Shown here: positions 53,946 to 63,127 of the stretch, in pieces
Numbering within the stretch: the stretch's first letter is position 1
Layout: every line of letters starts with the position of its first letter
Assembly: GCF_001281385.1 (NCBI RefSeq)
Contig: NZ_CP006911.1
Span: 1,302,001-1,366,000, forward strand
Source: Candidatus Pseudothioglobus singularis PS1
GTDB lineage: Bacteria; Pseudomonadota; Gammaproteobacteria; PS1; Pseudothioglobaceae
Length of the DNA: 64,000 nt
Direction of reading: 5' to 3'
The notes under the pieces: model-generated
The model's input: the letters and a program-made list of their open reading frames with translations, nothing else
Told to the model about the DNA's origin: nothing
Database searches by the model: none
Translations under genes and position numbers: made by a program

Positions 53946-55925
53946 CTATTTTGAATCGCAATCTTTGAATAGTATATCCTTTATATCAGTTTGAGGCTTA
54001 AACTCAGGAACTGCTTTGATTAATAATTTTCTCATAGTATCTATTTCATTATTGTTAATTGCGACTTTAAGCTCGTTAATAATTGCCTCCAACTCAATCA
54101 AAGGAAGCATTTTTTCCTTAGCCCGCATAATCATTGGGTTTTCAGTATTAGATACGTTCTTTCCTATCAGCAACTCTTCATATAACTTTTCACCCGGCCT
54201 TAAGCCACTAAAAATGATTTCAATATCTCCATTTGGATTGTCTTGACTCTTAACTTCTAATCCACTTAGACGTATCATTTTCTTAGCAAGAGCTAAAATA
54301 GACATAGGTTTACCCATGTCTAAAACAAAAACATCGCCACCTATACCCATAGACCCTGCCTGAATAACTAGCTGAACCGCTTCAGAAATAGTCATAAAAT
54401 ATCTTTGCATTTCTCCATGAGTTACTGTAACAGGTCCACCTGACTTAATTTGTTCCATAAATAGAGGAATGACTGATCCACTTGATCCTAAAACATTACC
54501 AAATCTAACCATCATAAAACGAGTCTTAGAACTTAATTGAGTATGATTAGATATTTTCTGATTGAAATTGAGATTTAAATTATCCTGATGATCAGCTAGA
54601 GATTGAAGAATTAACTCAGCAAATCTTTTAGTTGCACCCATAGTATTTGTAGGACGAACAGCTTTATCAGTTGAAATAAGGACAAAAGTTTCAACACTAG
54701 ATTCAATTGCAGCAAGAGCACAATTATAAGTACCAAGAATATTATTAGTTATGCCTTCTGTATTATTAAATTCTACAATTGGAACATGTTTGTAGGCAGC
54801 TGCATGATAGATTGTATCAACATTAAATTTTGTAAATACTTGTGACAATCTTTTTTGATTATTCACTGAGCCCAATATTGGAAATATCACTACTTTTCCA
54901 AAATTGCCATTATTTAGCTCTTTATCAATTTGATAAAGAGCGAATTCACTTAACTCATAAAGAATTAATGTTTTAGGTTTAAGCAAAATTATTTGTCGAC
55001 ATAATTCTGAGCCTATTGAACCCCCTGCACCAGTTACTAATACTACTTTGTTTAAAATATTAAGATTCAAAAGTTCATTATTAGCAATCACTTTATCTCG
55101 TCCCAATAGATCATCAATACCAATTTCATTTAAATCTGAAATTCTAATATTACCTCTAACTAAATCCAACATACTAGGCAAAGATCGAACATGAACTGAA
55201 AAAGGTTCCAGAAAATCAATTATTTCTCTTCTAATATTTATTGACAATGAGGGGAGTGCCAAAAAAACCTCAGTAATATTCAAATTATGAATTAATTCTG
55301 AAAATTCTAGTCGAGAATATATATTTTTTCCATTTATTGAATTTTTTTGAATACTAACATCATCGTCTAAAAAACCAACTAAATTGAACTCATTAGTTTC
55401 AACTAGTGAATGAGAAAGCTGTCTTCCAGCTTCACCAGCACCATATATAATTACATTTTTGGAAATAAATGAAGTTAGTAAATTCAAACACTTTGTTAAG
55501 ATCCAACGACCAAAAACACGAAATCCAGCAACCATTAATAATGACAGCAATATATTAAGAACAATAACTGAACGAGGTATTCCTTGAACGTTTGCAAATT
55601 GACTGGAAGTAATATATATAAAACAAATAAGACTCCATAATAAGGAGTACAAAAAAACCGCTTTACTAACCTTCCATAGAGCCTGAAGTCCAATAAAACG
55701 GATAATATCTCTATAGAGTCCGAAACTAATAAATATTGGAATGGCAAAAAGAGGGGCCCCAAAAACTACCATAATTAAATCATTTTGAGGCCAATATAAA
55801 TAACCCAATCGTATTGAAAAGGAAGCTAAAATTGAAAAAATAAGTAAAAATATATCACAAAATATAATTATTATTTGTTTATAAAAACGAGAAATTGACA
55901 ATAATTTATTAAGTAAATTTAACAT
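53946..55925 (-). CDS. Membrane nucleotide-sugar 4,6-dehydratase (WbpM/PglF/CapD type)
   Basis: A 659-residue enzyme with an N-terminal block of four TM helices (about 15-145), a Rossmann CoA/NAD-like fold (VIIYGAGEAGRQL, about 158-170) and the SDR catalytic domain (VLVTGAGGSIGSELCRQI, about 293-310). The catalytic stretch LISTDKAVRPTNTMGATKRFAE has Met in place of the usual Tyr of YxxxK, the altered S-M-K triad described for WbpM. It should convert UDP-GlcNAc to the 4-keto-6-deoxy sugar that starts bacillosamine or QuiNAc routes. Last gene of the polysaccharide operon. Confidence 0.92.
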   Translation of the reverse strand: MLNLLNKLLSISRFYKQIIIIFCDIFLLIFSILASFSIRLGYLYWPQNDLIMVVFGAPLFAIPIFISFGLYRDIIRFIGLQALWKVSKAVFLYSLLWSLICFIYITSSQFANVQGIPRSVIVLNILLSLLMVAGFRVFGRWILTKCLNLLTSFISKNVIIYGAGEAGRQLSHSLVETNEFNLVGFLDDDVSIQKNSINGKNIYSRLEFSELIHNLNITEVFLALPSLSINIRREIIDFLEPFSVHVRSLPSMLDLVRGNIRISDLNEIGIDDLLGRDKVIANNELLNLNILNKVVLVTGAGGSIGSELCRQIILLKPKTLILYELSEFALYQIDKELNNGNFGKVVIFPILGSVNNQKRLSQVFTKFNVDTIYHAAAYKHVPIVEFNNTEGITNNILGTYNCALAAIESSVETFVLISTDKAVRPTNTMGATKRFAELILQSLADHQDNLNLNFNQKISNHTQLSSKTRFMMVRFGNVLGSSGSVIPLFMEQIKSGGPVTVTHGEMQRYFMTISEAVQLVIQAGSMGIGGDVFVLDMGKPMSILALAKKMIRLSGLEVKSQDNPNGDIEIIFSGLRPGEKLYEELLIGKNVSNTENPMIMRAKEKMLPLIELEAIINELKVAINNNEIDTMRKLLIKAVPEFKPQTDIKDILFKDCDSK

Positions 55926-55983
55926 ACATTAGTACCTTATAAATAAAGTCAATTTGATTTTAAAGAACTTAAATAACAAGCTA

Positions 55984-56544
55984 TTAATGCGATATATTAG
56001 AACTTTTAATGACTTTAAAAATAGTTAAAAATATAATCTTCAAGTCGAATTTGAACGATTTTTTATCCAAATACTCTTTATCGTAGTAAACCTTTTCAGG
56101 AATACTTAAATCGTCACGGCCATTAACTTGAGCCCATCCTGTGATTCCTGGCAATAATTTCATAATCCCTTTTTCTTTGCGTAACTGTATTAAATCATCT
56201 TGGTTAAATAAAGCTGGCCTCGGTCCTACTATACTCATATCACCCTTTAATACTGAAAAAATTTGAGGAAGCTCATCTAAGCTAGTGCGACGCAAAAAGC
56301 TGCCAATTGGAGAATAATACTCATCAATATTTTTTATAAGGTGGGTAGCAACTACTGGTGAATTGATTCTCATAGTTCGAAACTTTGGCATATTAAATAT
56401 ATTATTATTATAGCCTACTCTTTTTGACCAATATATAGCCTGACCTGAGGAAGTAAGTCTTATAAGTAATGCTATCAATATCATTGGAATTAGAAAGAGA
56501 AGTGCAATTAATATTGCAAGAGATAAATCAATAAATCGTTTCAT
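55984..56544 (-). CDS. Initiating sugar-1-phosphate transferase (PglC-like)
   Basis: A 186-residue monotopic phosphoglycosyl transferase of the bacterial sugar transferase family. One N-terminal hydrophobic reentrant helix (about 7-28) is followed by FRTM, the catalytic Asp-Glu in RRTSLDELPQIFSVLKGDMSIVGPRPALF and LLPGITGWAQVNGRDDLS. The short form matches PglC/WcaJ C-terminal domains. It should load the first sugar-phosphate onto undecaprenyl phosphate. It overlaps the epimerase gene by 17 nt. Confidence 0.92.
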   Translation of the reverse strand: MKRFIDLSLAILIALLFLIPMILIALLIRLTSSGQAIYWSKRVGYNNNIFNMPKFRTMRINSPVVATHLIKNIDEYYSPIGSFLRRTSLDELPQIFSVLKGDMSIVGPRPALFNQDDLIQLRKEKGIMKLLPGITGWAQVNGRDDLSIPEKVYYDKEYLDKKSFKFDLKIIFLTIFKVIKSSNISH

Positions 56545-57457
56545 TGATATCCTTTAAAGATTTATTTGGCTTGAATCCCAGCGACCTAATTTTATCTGAA
56601 TTATACATTTCGTTATCAAAAATTTTATTAACTTTAGATCTAATATTTGGATGCAAATATCCTACTAAATCAAATAATAATTTAGGAACACTCCAACTGT
56701 AGGGCTTTTTACTAGTTACTTGGGACAAAATTTCATAAATTTCTCTAGAAGTATACTGAAATCCATCAGTAATAATATATGTATTTCCATTAGCACTTTT
56801 TTCATTCACAAGAAAAATTAAAGCACCAATTAAATCATCGATGTGCACCATAGATCGGGAGTTTTTAATTTTAGGCAATGGCGGGAACCAGCCATGCTTG
56901 ATACCAGATAACATCAACCCAAGATTGCCTTTTACTTCAGGCCCATAAACTAAAGCTGGTCTAACAATAATAATACTCATAGTGGATTTCTTATCAATTT
57001 CCAAAAGCTTCATTTCAGCTTCTAGTTTACTTAGTCCATAAATATCATTAATATCATCATCGATTTTAGAAAAAGAGCTATTGTTTATATTATTTAGCCC
57101 GGCTTTAACAGAGCTAATATAGACAAATTTTTTTACATTATTTTTTATTGCAAGCTCAGCAAGCTTTATAGTGGCTTCAACATTAACCTTATAATAGTAA
57201 TTTGCACTTTTTTTATTACTTATATCATGGGCACAGCCAGCCAAATGAAAAACTATATCTACATTGCAAAAATAATCTAAACTCAAATCATCATTTACAA
57301 TATCACATTCGATTTGATGATGAGAAATTTTTGGTTCAATTGTTCTGGATAATAATGTTAGGTTATTTGATAAACAACCTATGGCATTTACGAGTCTTTT
57401 ACCAATAAAGCCTGAAGAGCCGGTAATGACTATATTTTTGTCAGACAAATAATTCAA
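56528..57457 (-). CDS. NAD-dependent epimerase/dehydratase (WbpV/WbpK-like)
   Basis: A 309-residue extended SDR. NAD motif NIVITGSSGFIGKRLV (8-23), catalytic IYGLSKLEAEM (YxxxK), PALVYGPEVKGNL and HIDDLIGAL are seen. Many O-antigen loci end with epimerase-transferase-WbpM in this order, where the epimerase reduces or epimerises the 4-keto sugar made by WbpM. The exact nucleotide sugar is not determined. It overlaps the initiating transferase. Confidence 0.87.
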   Translation of the reverse strand: MNYLSDKNIVITGSSGFIGKRLVNAIGCLSNNLTLLSRTIEPKISHHQIECDIVNDDLSLDYFCNVDIVFHLAGCAHDISNKKSANYYYKVNVEATIKLAELAIKNNVKKFVYISSVKAGLNNINNSSFSKIDDDINDIYGLSKLEAEMKLLEIDKKSTMSIIIVRPALVYGPEVKGNLGLMLSGIKHGWFPPLPKIKNSRSMVHIDDLIGALIFLVNEKSANGNTYIITDGFQYTSREIYEILSQVTSKKPYSWSVPKLLFDLVGYLHPNIRSKVNKIFDNEMYNSDKIRSLGFKPNKSLKDINETIY

Positions 57458-57492
57458 TTTTTTAAAAAAAATAAATAATGAATCATTTTAGT

Positions 57493-57819
57493 CTATTTTT
57501 TAAATAAATTGCTTATCTGTAATAATTCAAACTTAGCATTTTCATCTCCCTGTTTAGCAGCTTTAGAATACCAATAAACTGATTTTTCATAATCCTTTGC
57601 AATCCCTTTACCTTCGAAGTAAATCCAAGCAAGATAAGCTTGAGCCTTGATATTTCCTTGTTCAGCAGATTTTGTATACCAATAAATAGCACTGTCAAGA
57701 TCCTCAATTACACCATAGCCAAACTCAAAATTAACTCCACATTTAAATTGCTCAGCTGAGTTTTGCTCTTCTAAAACTGGAGAAGAATTTTGTGTATTTA
57801 TTTTTTTAAAAATTGACAT
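57493..57819 (-). CDS. Sel1-repeat protein
   Basis: A 108-residue protein with two Sel1-like repeats. The first (about 24-56) contains FEFGYGVIEDLDSAIYWYTKSAEQGN and the second (about 60-92) YLAWIYFEGKGIAKDYEKSVYWYSKAAKQGD, with the usual A-x-W-Y-x-K-A-A-x-Q-G ending. There is no signal peptide. It probably serves as a protein-protein adaptor. Its place inside a polysaccharide operon is unusual; it is 80 nt after the glycosyltransferase gene and could be regulated apart. Confidence 0.83.
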   Translation of the reverse strand: MSIFKKINTQNSSPVLEEQNSAEQFKCGVNFEFGYGVIEDLDSAIYWYTKSAEQGNIKAQAYLAWIYFEGKGIAKDYEKSVYWYSKAAKQGDENAKFELLQISNLFKK

Positions 57820-57898
57820 ATTTATTTGAAATCATTAACTCATAAATATTTTACCAAAATAACAAAAAATAGAAAAATTCTAAATTATTTTAATTATA

Positions 57899-58972
57899 TT
57901 AAAGTATCTTAGCATATTTTTCTGAGACACTGAGCCAGGTATAGTGTTTTTCAGCTAAAGACTTCATATCCGAAGAAATTTTGGAAAGATCAATTTTATC
58001 TAATCCACTTATTATTTCAAATAATTCTTGAGTATCTTTAAAATAGAGAGCCATATTAAAGGTTGTTTTTTGATTATACTCCACATCATAAGCAACTATA
58101 GGAAGGCCTAAATTCATCGCTTCAACCAGAGAGGGGTTAGTTCCTCCTGCACTGTGTCCATGGATATAAATAGTACAATTACTTCTTAAGATATCAAGTT
58201 TTTTTTGATCATAAATTGAATCTATTAAATATATATTATGTTGATTTTTATATTGTTGCTTAAGTTTCAATCCATAATTACTATTTGACCAGTTACCTAC
58301 GATTACTAAAGGATATGAGTCATTAGACTTAAACGTCTTAAGAATCATATCAATATTATTTTCAGGTTCGATTCTACAAACTGAAAAAGCATAGGGGAAA
58401 TTCAAAAAATCATAAATAGCTATAAAATCATCCTTACCCTCACTATTAGCATGATCTCCACCATATGGAATAAATACACTATTTACGTTATATTGATCAA
58501 GAACATATTTCTGGATAGCTTTATTGTCAGTAACTACAATATTTGCAAATTTAACAGCAATTCTTTCAGAAAATTTTAAAAACAATTTTGCAAACTTTCC
58601 CCACTTATCTCTCTTCCATTCCAATCCATCAATATTAACAATTAGTTGACTTTTGCCATAAAATTTAACTAAAGGTAAAAAAATACATCCTGAAACGCCC
58701 AAAACAATAATAGTATCTGCAAATTTTAAGGATTTATAAATTGAAACAATATCATATAGAATGCTTTGAATGCCATTAGCGTTAAGATTAATATACTTTA
58801 ACTTGGCTCCATTAAATTCTTCAATCTCTGTTGGATATTTTTTTTTACTGCAATAAACTGTTATATCAAATCTACTACTTAGATGATCAACTAAATTATT
58901 TGCAAGCGTCTCCCAACCTCCATATTTTGCTGGTAAACCAACTGTACCAACAATAGAAATTTTTTTTCTCAT
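57899..58972 (-). CDS. Glycosyltransferase (GT4 type, DUF1972 N-terminus)
   Basis: A 357-residue cytoplasmic glycosyltransferase. The N-terminal acceptor domain starts ISIVGTVGLPAKYGGWETLANNLV, typical of DUF1972 rhamnosyltransferase-like enzymes. The C-terminal nucleotide-sugar domain has FIPYGGDHA, SVCRIEPENNIDMIL and the EX7E-type HSAGGTNPSLVEAMNLGLPIVAYD. Donor and acceptor sugars are unknown. It is 11 nt downstream of the methyltransferase gene. Confidence 0.86.
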   Translation of the reverse strand: MRKKISIVGTVGLPAKYGGWETLANNLVDHLSSRFDITVYCSKKKYPTEIEEFNGAKLKYINLNANGIQSILYDIVSIYKSLKFADTIIVLGVSGCIFLPLVKFYGKSQLIVNIDGLEWKRDKWGKFAKLFLKFSERIAVKFANIVVTDNKAIQKYVLDQYNVNSVFIPYGGDHANSEGKDDFIAIYDFLNFPYAFSVCRIEPENNIDMILKTFKSNDSYPLVIVGNWSNSNYGLKLKQQYKNQHNIYLIDSIYDQKKLDILRSNCTIYIHGHSAGGTNPSLVEAMNLGLPIVAYDVEYNQKTTFNMALYFKDTQELFEIISGLDKIDLSKISSDMKSLAEKHYTWLSVSEKYAKIL

Positions 58973-58983
58973 AAATTAGACAT

Positions 58984-60126
58984 TCAATTTCTAGCCTTAT
59001 AAAGGAACTCAAATTCATCCATAGAAAAATTTATTGCTTTGTTCCATAATGCTTCAGTCCTATTCATAAGTTCAAATTTATCTAGATTGATAGGAAAGTC
59101 ATCTGCAGACATAGTGCTATATTTCGTATGATTCAGATGATATATATAATTATTAGAAATTCTATTGATAATATTAATGTAGTTTTTAATTGTATTAGGA
59201 GGCATCTCAGCTAAACTATATGAATTAAATACTAAATCTATACTGTTAGTGCGAACTTTATCAATTTCAAAATTAGGCATTAAAATTAAATCATAGTTAG
59301 TAAGGTTGTCATTTTCTAGATCTACTTCTCCATAAAGGGCAATCTTCTTATCTGGAAAAGAGCTTAGTAAGTAAAAAGCTGTAAGAGCAAAATTTTCAGG
59401 CAAATCAAAATCAAAATAAGTGACATTATTGGACTCTTGCATAAGATAATATGCCATATTTCCAAATCCACCGCCTAATTCTAATACAGAGCTGCGTTTT
59501 TTATCTTTTAATAATTGACTAATTTTAGTTGCATAATAGTGATTATAGTAGGAGCCTCCCTCAACAAAAATTCCGTCAACAAAATGGCCATAAGTATTTC
59601 CAAGTAATGGACCTTTTAATGAATCTATGTTATGAGAATTACCCAATTCAGCATTCCAAATGTTATATCTGTTGACCACATCTTTTATGTATATTCTGGC
59701 ATTTGGCGTACTGATATTTCCAGAAAAGTAATTTTTTGTCATTCTTTCATATCCGCCAATTCCATGCAATCCAACACTACAGGGTTCACGCATAAAGTTA
59801 TTATATATAAGCTCCATAGATTGAAAATCACATTCATTTAATACCCTCATGATGTCGCCCATATATCTCTTATATATTGGAACCCACTCATTACCAACCT
59901 GATAAACAGAATTGGCCCTCTCTTGAACATCTTTAGCCATATTGTATGACCTACATATTCTTTCAAAAATATTAAAATCAATCGTTTGACTTTTTCTATT
60001 CATAAAACAATCATTAATTAAGTCCAAATTATAATTAGGATCATTTTTATATTTACTTCCATCAAAAGATGAAACATATAAATTAAAAATTCTTCTTAAA
60101 ATTGCATATTTGATTCTACCTATCAT
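58984..60126 (-). CDS. Putative sugar O-methyltransferase
   Basis: A 380-residue SAM-dependent enzyme of the large sugar O-methyltransferase family found in O-antigen loci. The SAM-binding motif I is SVLELGGGFGNMAYYLMQ (about 218-235), then VTYFDFDLPENFALTAFYLL and DLVFNSYSLAEMPP. The N-terminal 200 residues (with GGYERMTKNYFSG) are a family-specific region. The start overlaps the membrane protein gene by 11 nt. The methylated sugar is unknown. Confidence 0.82.
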   Translation of the reverse strand: MIGRIKYAILRRIFNLYVSSFDGSKYKNDPNYNLDLINDCFMNRKSQTIDFNIFERICRSYNMAKDVQERANSVYQVGNEWVPIYKRYMGDIMRVLNECDFQSMELIYNNFMREPCSVGLHGIGGYERMTKNYFSGNISTPNARIYIKDVVNRYNIWNAELGNSHNIDSLKGPLLGNTYGHFVDGIFVEGGSYYNHYYATKISQLLKDKKRSSVLELGGGFGNMAYYLMQESNNVTYFDFDLPENFALTAFYLLSSFPDKKIALYGEVDLENDNLTNYDLILMPNFEIDKVRTNSIDLVFNSYSLAEMPPNTIKNYINIINRISNNYIYHLNHTKYSTMSADDFPINLDKFELMNRTEALWNKAINFSMDEFEFLYKARN

Positions 60127-61129
60127 TTTGATTGTCCATATTTAAGTATACTTTGGGCTGTTTGTTGTTTTTATATAAAACCATTACTGGAAGAATTGTC
60201 AACAAGGGTAATGAATATCTTATAAAACTTGTAAAGCCAGAAACCATATACGCCAAAACACTCATACTAAGATATATTGGAAATAAAAAAGCAAGCTTTC
60301 GAAAGCATATTATGTGCCAAAACTGGAGACAAAAAGAGCCAAATGCAATTGGCAGGTACATAATAGACGGACTAAAGAAAATAAATAAACCAGTTAAAAA
60401 TAAAAATGGCCAAATTATAGCTCTCAATAAAGCTCCTAATATTCCATATTCAAAAAAATTAGGCACTTTATCAAAATCTCTAAATGTCATATTAACTTGA
60501 TTTTCAATATTTATTATTGAATACAAAAAACCATCCTTCTGAATAAAAATAAAAACTATCACTGGCATGATAGCTAAAATAAAGGTCTTTTTGTTGATAA
60601 ATGAAACAAGATAGATCAATGTTCGTATAGATGCTGAATAAGAAATTATCATGAAGATCCATGAGTAAACTCTACTAAGGGTTAAAAAACCTATTAAACC
60701 AAAAATAATAATCGTATCTTTCAATACGTGAACTGCTAAATGTAATCGATATGGATTAAAGATGACTAATAAAATCAAAAACCAAATTAAAAAGCTATTA
60801 GAACTAAAATTCTTATCAAAAAAAGTTGCCAATAGAACATTGGTTAGTGAATATAGAAATATATTAAAAGCTAACACTTGCCATATTATGCTATCAAACA
60901 AACTAACTAGAACATAAAAGGAGTTTCCAAAAAGAAACCGGAAATTAAAATCAGCTAATGCTATATCTTTCCCAAGAGTTAAGTAAGTATTTGCGTCTGG
61001 GTGAAAATTCAAACCGATACCTAATGCTCTTTCCGTAACTAAAACAAACAAACATGATAATAGAGACAATATAAATATTAAAAAAGGATTAAATAAAGAC
61101 ATCCTAGAATTACCAAATTTAATATTCAT
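60116..61129 (-). CDS. Multi-pass membrane protein, candidate Wzy polymerase
   Basis: A 337-residue protein with about nine or ten TM helices. GLNFHPDANTYLTLGKDIA (about 38-56) is a periplasmic loop, and FNPYRLHLAVHVLKDTIIIFG (split after H) has the polar-KD pattern seen in EpsG/Wzy-like polymerases. A long loop follows near 200-230. No family motif is strong, but it is the only unassigned membrane protein in a cluster that otherwise lacks Wzy, next to a Wzx-like flippase. Polymerase is therefore an inference. Confidence 0.62.
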   Translation of the reverse strand: MNIKFGNSRMSLFNPFLIFILSLLSCLFVLVTERALGIGLNFHPDANTYLTLGKDIALADFNFRFLFGNSFYVLVSLFDSIIWQVLAFNIFLYSLTNVLLATFFDKNFSSNSFLIWFLILLVIFNPYRLHLAVHVLKDTIIIFGLIGFLTLSRVYSWIFMIISYSASIRTLIYLVSFINKKTFILAIMPVIVFIFIQKDGFLYSIINIENQVNMTFRDFDKVPNFFEYGILGALLRAIIWPFLFLTGLFIFFSPSIMYLPIAFGSFCLQFWHIICFRKLAFLFPIYLSMSVLAYMVSGFTSFIRYSLPLLTILPVMVLYKNNKQPKVYLNMDNQNDR

Positions 61130-61739
61130 TTTCAGATATTAAAATCCATTGTTTTTTTTCAAAACTATATCTTTTTAATAATTTAGCAGGCACTCCAGCA
61201 GCAATACAATAATTAGGTACATCACAATTTACTACTGCGCCTGCGCCAATTATAGAGCCTTTACCAATCTTTACACCAGGCAATATAGAAACATTTTCAC
61301 CAATCCAAACATCATTTCCAATTTCTATCGGATTGGAAACTAATTCTCTTTCAACAGGAGGCTCGGTTGGGCTGGATTGAGAAATTCCAGAATAATTACC
61401 ATGGCTGTGATCTGAGATATAAACCCCACTAGCAATTAATACTCTATCACCAATAATCACTCTATCTAAAGCACCAATATGTAAATTGTGAAATGCCATA
61501 ACACCCTTACCAATTTCAACTTTTGAAGTTGCACCAAATAATTCAATAATAAGTCCAGGGCCACATGAAAAGTCTTTTCCTAAAATTAATGAGCCTTCGT
61601 TTCTAATATATACAGGCCTACGAATAATTCGAGCTTTAGGATAGAAAATCTTTGTAAAAATTAAATCAACAGATAATCTGATTAGAGATAATATGTCCAT
61701 AGAACTACAAAGAGTAGAAAATTTTTTAAGAAATTTCAT
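61119..61739 (-). CDS. Hexapeptide-repeat O-acetyltransferase (WbbJ/LbH type)
   Basis: A 206-residue left-handed beta-helix acyltransferase. The hexapeptide turns run through GSLILGKDFSCGPGLII, IGDRVLIASGVYISDHSHGNYSG, IEIGNDVWIGENVSILPGVKIGKGSIIGAGAVV (in sections) and IAAGVPAKLLKRY. The loop Asp-His (SDHSHG) holds the catalytic histidine. It probably O-acetylates a sugar of the repeat unit. It overlaps the candidate polymerase gene by 11 nt and lies 6 nt after the flippase gene. Confidence 0.9.
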   Translation of the reverse strand: MKFLKKFSTLCSSMDILSLIRLSVDLIFTKIFYPKARIIRRPVYIRNEGSLILGKDFSCGPGLIIELFGATSKVEIGKGVMAFHNLHIGALDRVIIGDRVLIASGVYISDHSHGNYSGISQSSPTEPPVERELVSNPIEIGNDVWIGENVSILPGVKIGKGSIIGAGAVVNCDVPNYCIAAGVPAKLLKRYSFEKKQWILISENEY

Positions 61740-61745
61740 AGAATA

Positions 61746-63020
61746 TTATTGAGGGATGGTCTCAGCAATCATATTTTTCTTAATAAAGAAAATCTTTAGT
61801 ACTATTGATATGATTAGTGCCAATATAATTGAAAAAATAACAGAGGTAATACCATATAAATCTATAGTTAAATATTGGAATATAAACAAAAAGACAACTC
61901 CTGCCAAAGAACTTAATGCATTAGCCTTATCTCTCTTTCTAGTATAAAGCATGTAATATAAATGTGAATCAATTATATGAAAAAAAGGAACCAAAAGAAA
62001 GAGATAGAAATCATTAATATAATTGATATATTCAATTTTTTCAATCAATATAAGTAACAAATCAAAGAAAAAATATAAAAAAGCAACTAAAAAAAGACAT
62101 ATAAGTAATGATCTTTTAAGCATCACTTTTATTAAGCTATCAGACTTCGAAACCTCTTCATTCTCATAAGCTTGGAGAATCTTAGAGTGATCAAAAGCAA
62201 CAGATGAGCTCCAAACAAATAGAGGAATAGCAAATATAAAACCAGAGTATAAAGTATAAATACCGGCTTCAACTTGAGCATTAATGATTTGAAGTGAGAA
62301 TCTTCCAGATAGTTCAAACACAATTAATGAAATTCCAGTAACAAAAAAAGGCAGTGTTAAGTAGATCTGTCTTCCATAAGTCTTAATTGAAGGTAATGTT
62401 GCAAATACTGACATTCCATAATATTTAATTAACTTAATAAATACTAAAAAACACCCAATGATTACAGATAAAGCCCACATAAAAAGTATATTTCTTATAC
62501 TCAAGTTAAAAATATTTAGAGATACAAAAATCACTGTTAAATAAGCCCAAACTCCTGATTTAATGAAATCAACTACTGATGAATAAACTGGTTGATTTAG
62601 AGAAATAAGAATTTTTTTATGCTCCGTAGAATAAGATTCACCATAAACAATAATAAAAAATAAGATTACCATATCTAAGCTTAAAGTCACCTTCGAAGTA
62701 ATAAATAAATAAGATATAGGTGAGATAAGAAAAAACATAATTAAGGTAAAAATTGTTAACCCAAAAACTGTTTTTTGTTTACATAAAAAATCTTTACAAT
62801 TTATTATTTGCCTTGCTGTAATGCTTCCATGCTCTAATCCAGCAATATAAACTGTTGCAAAAATTGCAGCTGTTATAAATCCATATAATCCTAAATCAAC
62901 CACTGAAAGCTTTCGTGCCATATAAACAATTAGGAGAAACTTAGATACAAGAGTTGCCCCTCTAATTATAAAAAGTATAGTTCTTGCATTTAAAATTGAA
63001 TTTTTTAACAATATTTCCAT
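61746..63020 (-). CDS. Polysaccharide flippase, Wzx-like
   Basis: A 424-residue inner-membrane protein with about twelve TM helices of the MOP/PST superfamily. FIIRGATLVSKFLLIVYMARKLSVVDLGLYGF at the N-terminus is the usual flippase opening, and helices continue to the C-terminal LIISIVLKIFFIKK. It should flip undecaprenyl-linked repeat units to the periplasm. It is the first gene of the nine-gene minus-strand operon and is divergent from the radical SAM gene. Confidence 0.85.
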   Translation of the reverse strand: MEILLKNSILNARTILFIIRGATLVSKFLLIVYMARKLSVVDLGLYGFITAAIFATVYIAGLEHGSITARQIINCKDFLCKQKTVFGLTIFTLIMFFLISPISYLFITSKVTLSLDMVILFFIIVYGESYSTEHKKILISLNQPVYSSVVDFIKSGVWAYLTVIFVSLNIFNLSIRNILFMWALSVIIGCFLVFIKLIKYYGMSVFATLPSIKTYGRQIYLTLPFFVTGISLIVFELSGRFSLQIINAQVEAGIYTLYSGFIFAIPLFVWSSSVAFDHSKILQAYENEEVSKSDSLIKVMLKRSLLICLFLVAFLYFFFDLLLILIEKIEYINYINDFYLFLLVPFFHIIDSHLYYMLYTRKRDKANALSSLAGVVFLFIFQYLTIDLYGITSVIFSIILALIISIVLKIFFIKKNMIAETIPQ

Positions 63021-63068
63021 TAAATGATATTTAGGAGCATTAAAAGTGAATTGGGATTTTTGAAACTA

Positions 63069-63096
63069 TTGAGGAATCATTTTTTTAAGATATAAT
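63069..63096 (+). promoter_or_regulatory. Promoter for the radical SAM gene
   Basis: TTGAGG (63069-63074), a 16-nt spacer and TATAAT (63091-63096) lie 31 nt before the ATG at 63128, in the divergent region with the flippase gene. Confidence 0.65.
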
Positions 63097-63127
63097 TATC
63101 TTTGATTTTATATTACTTGGTAAGAAT

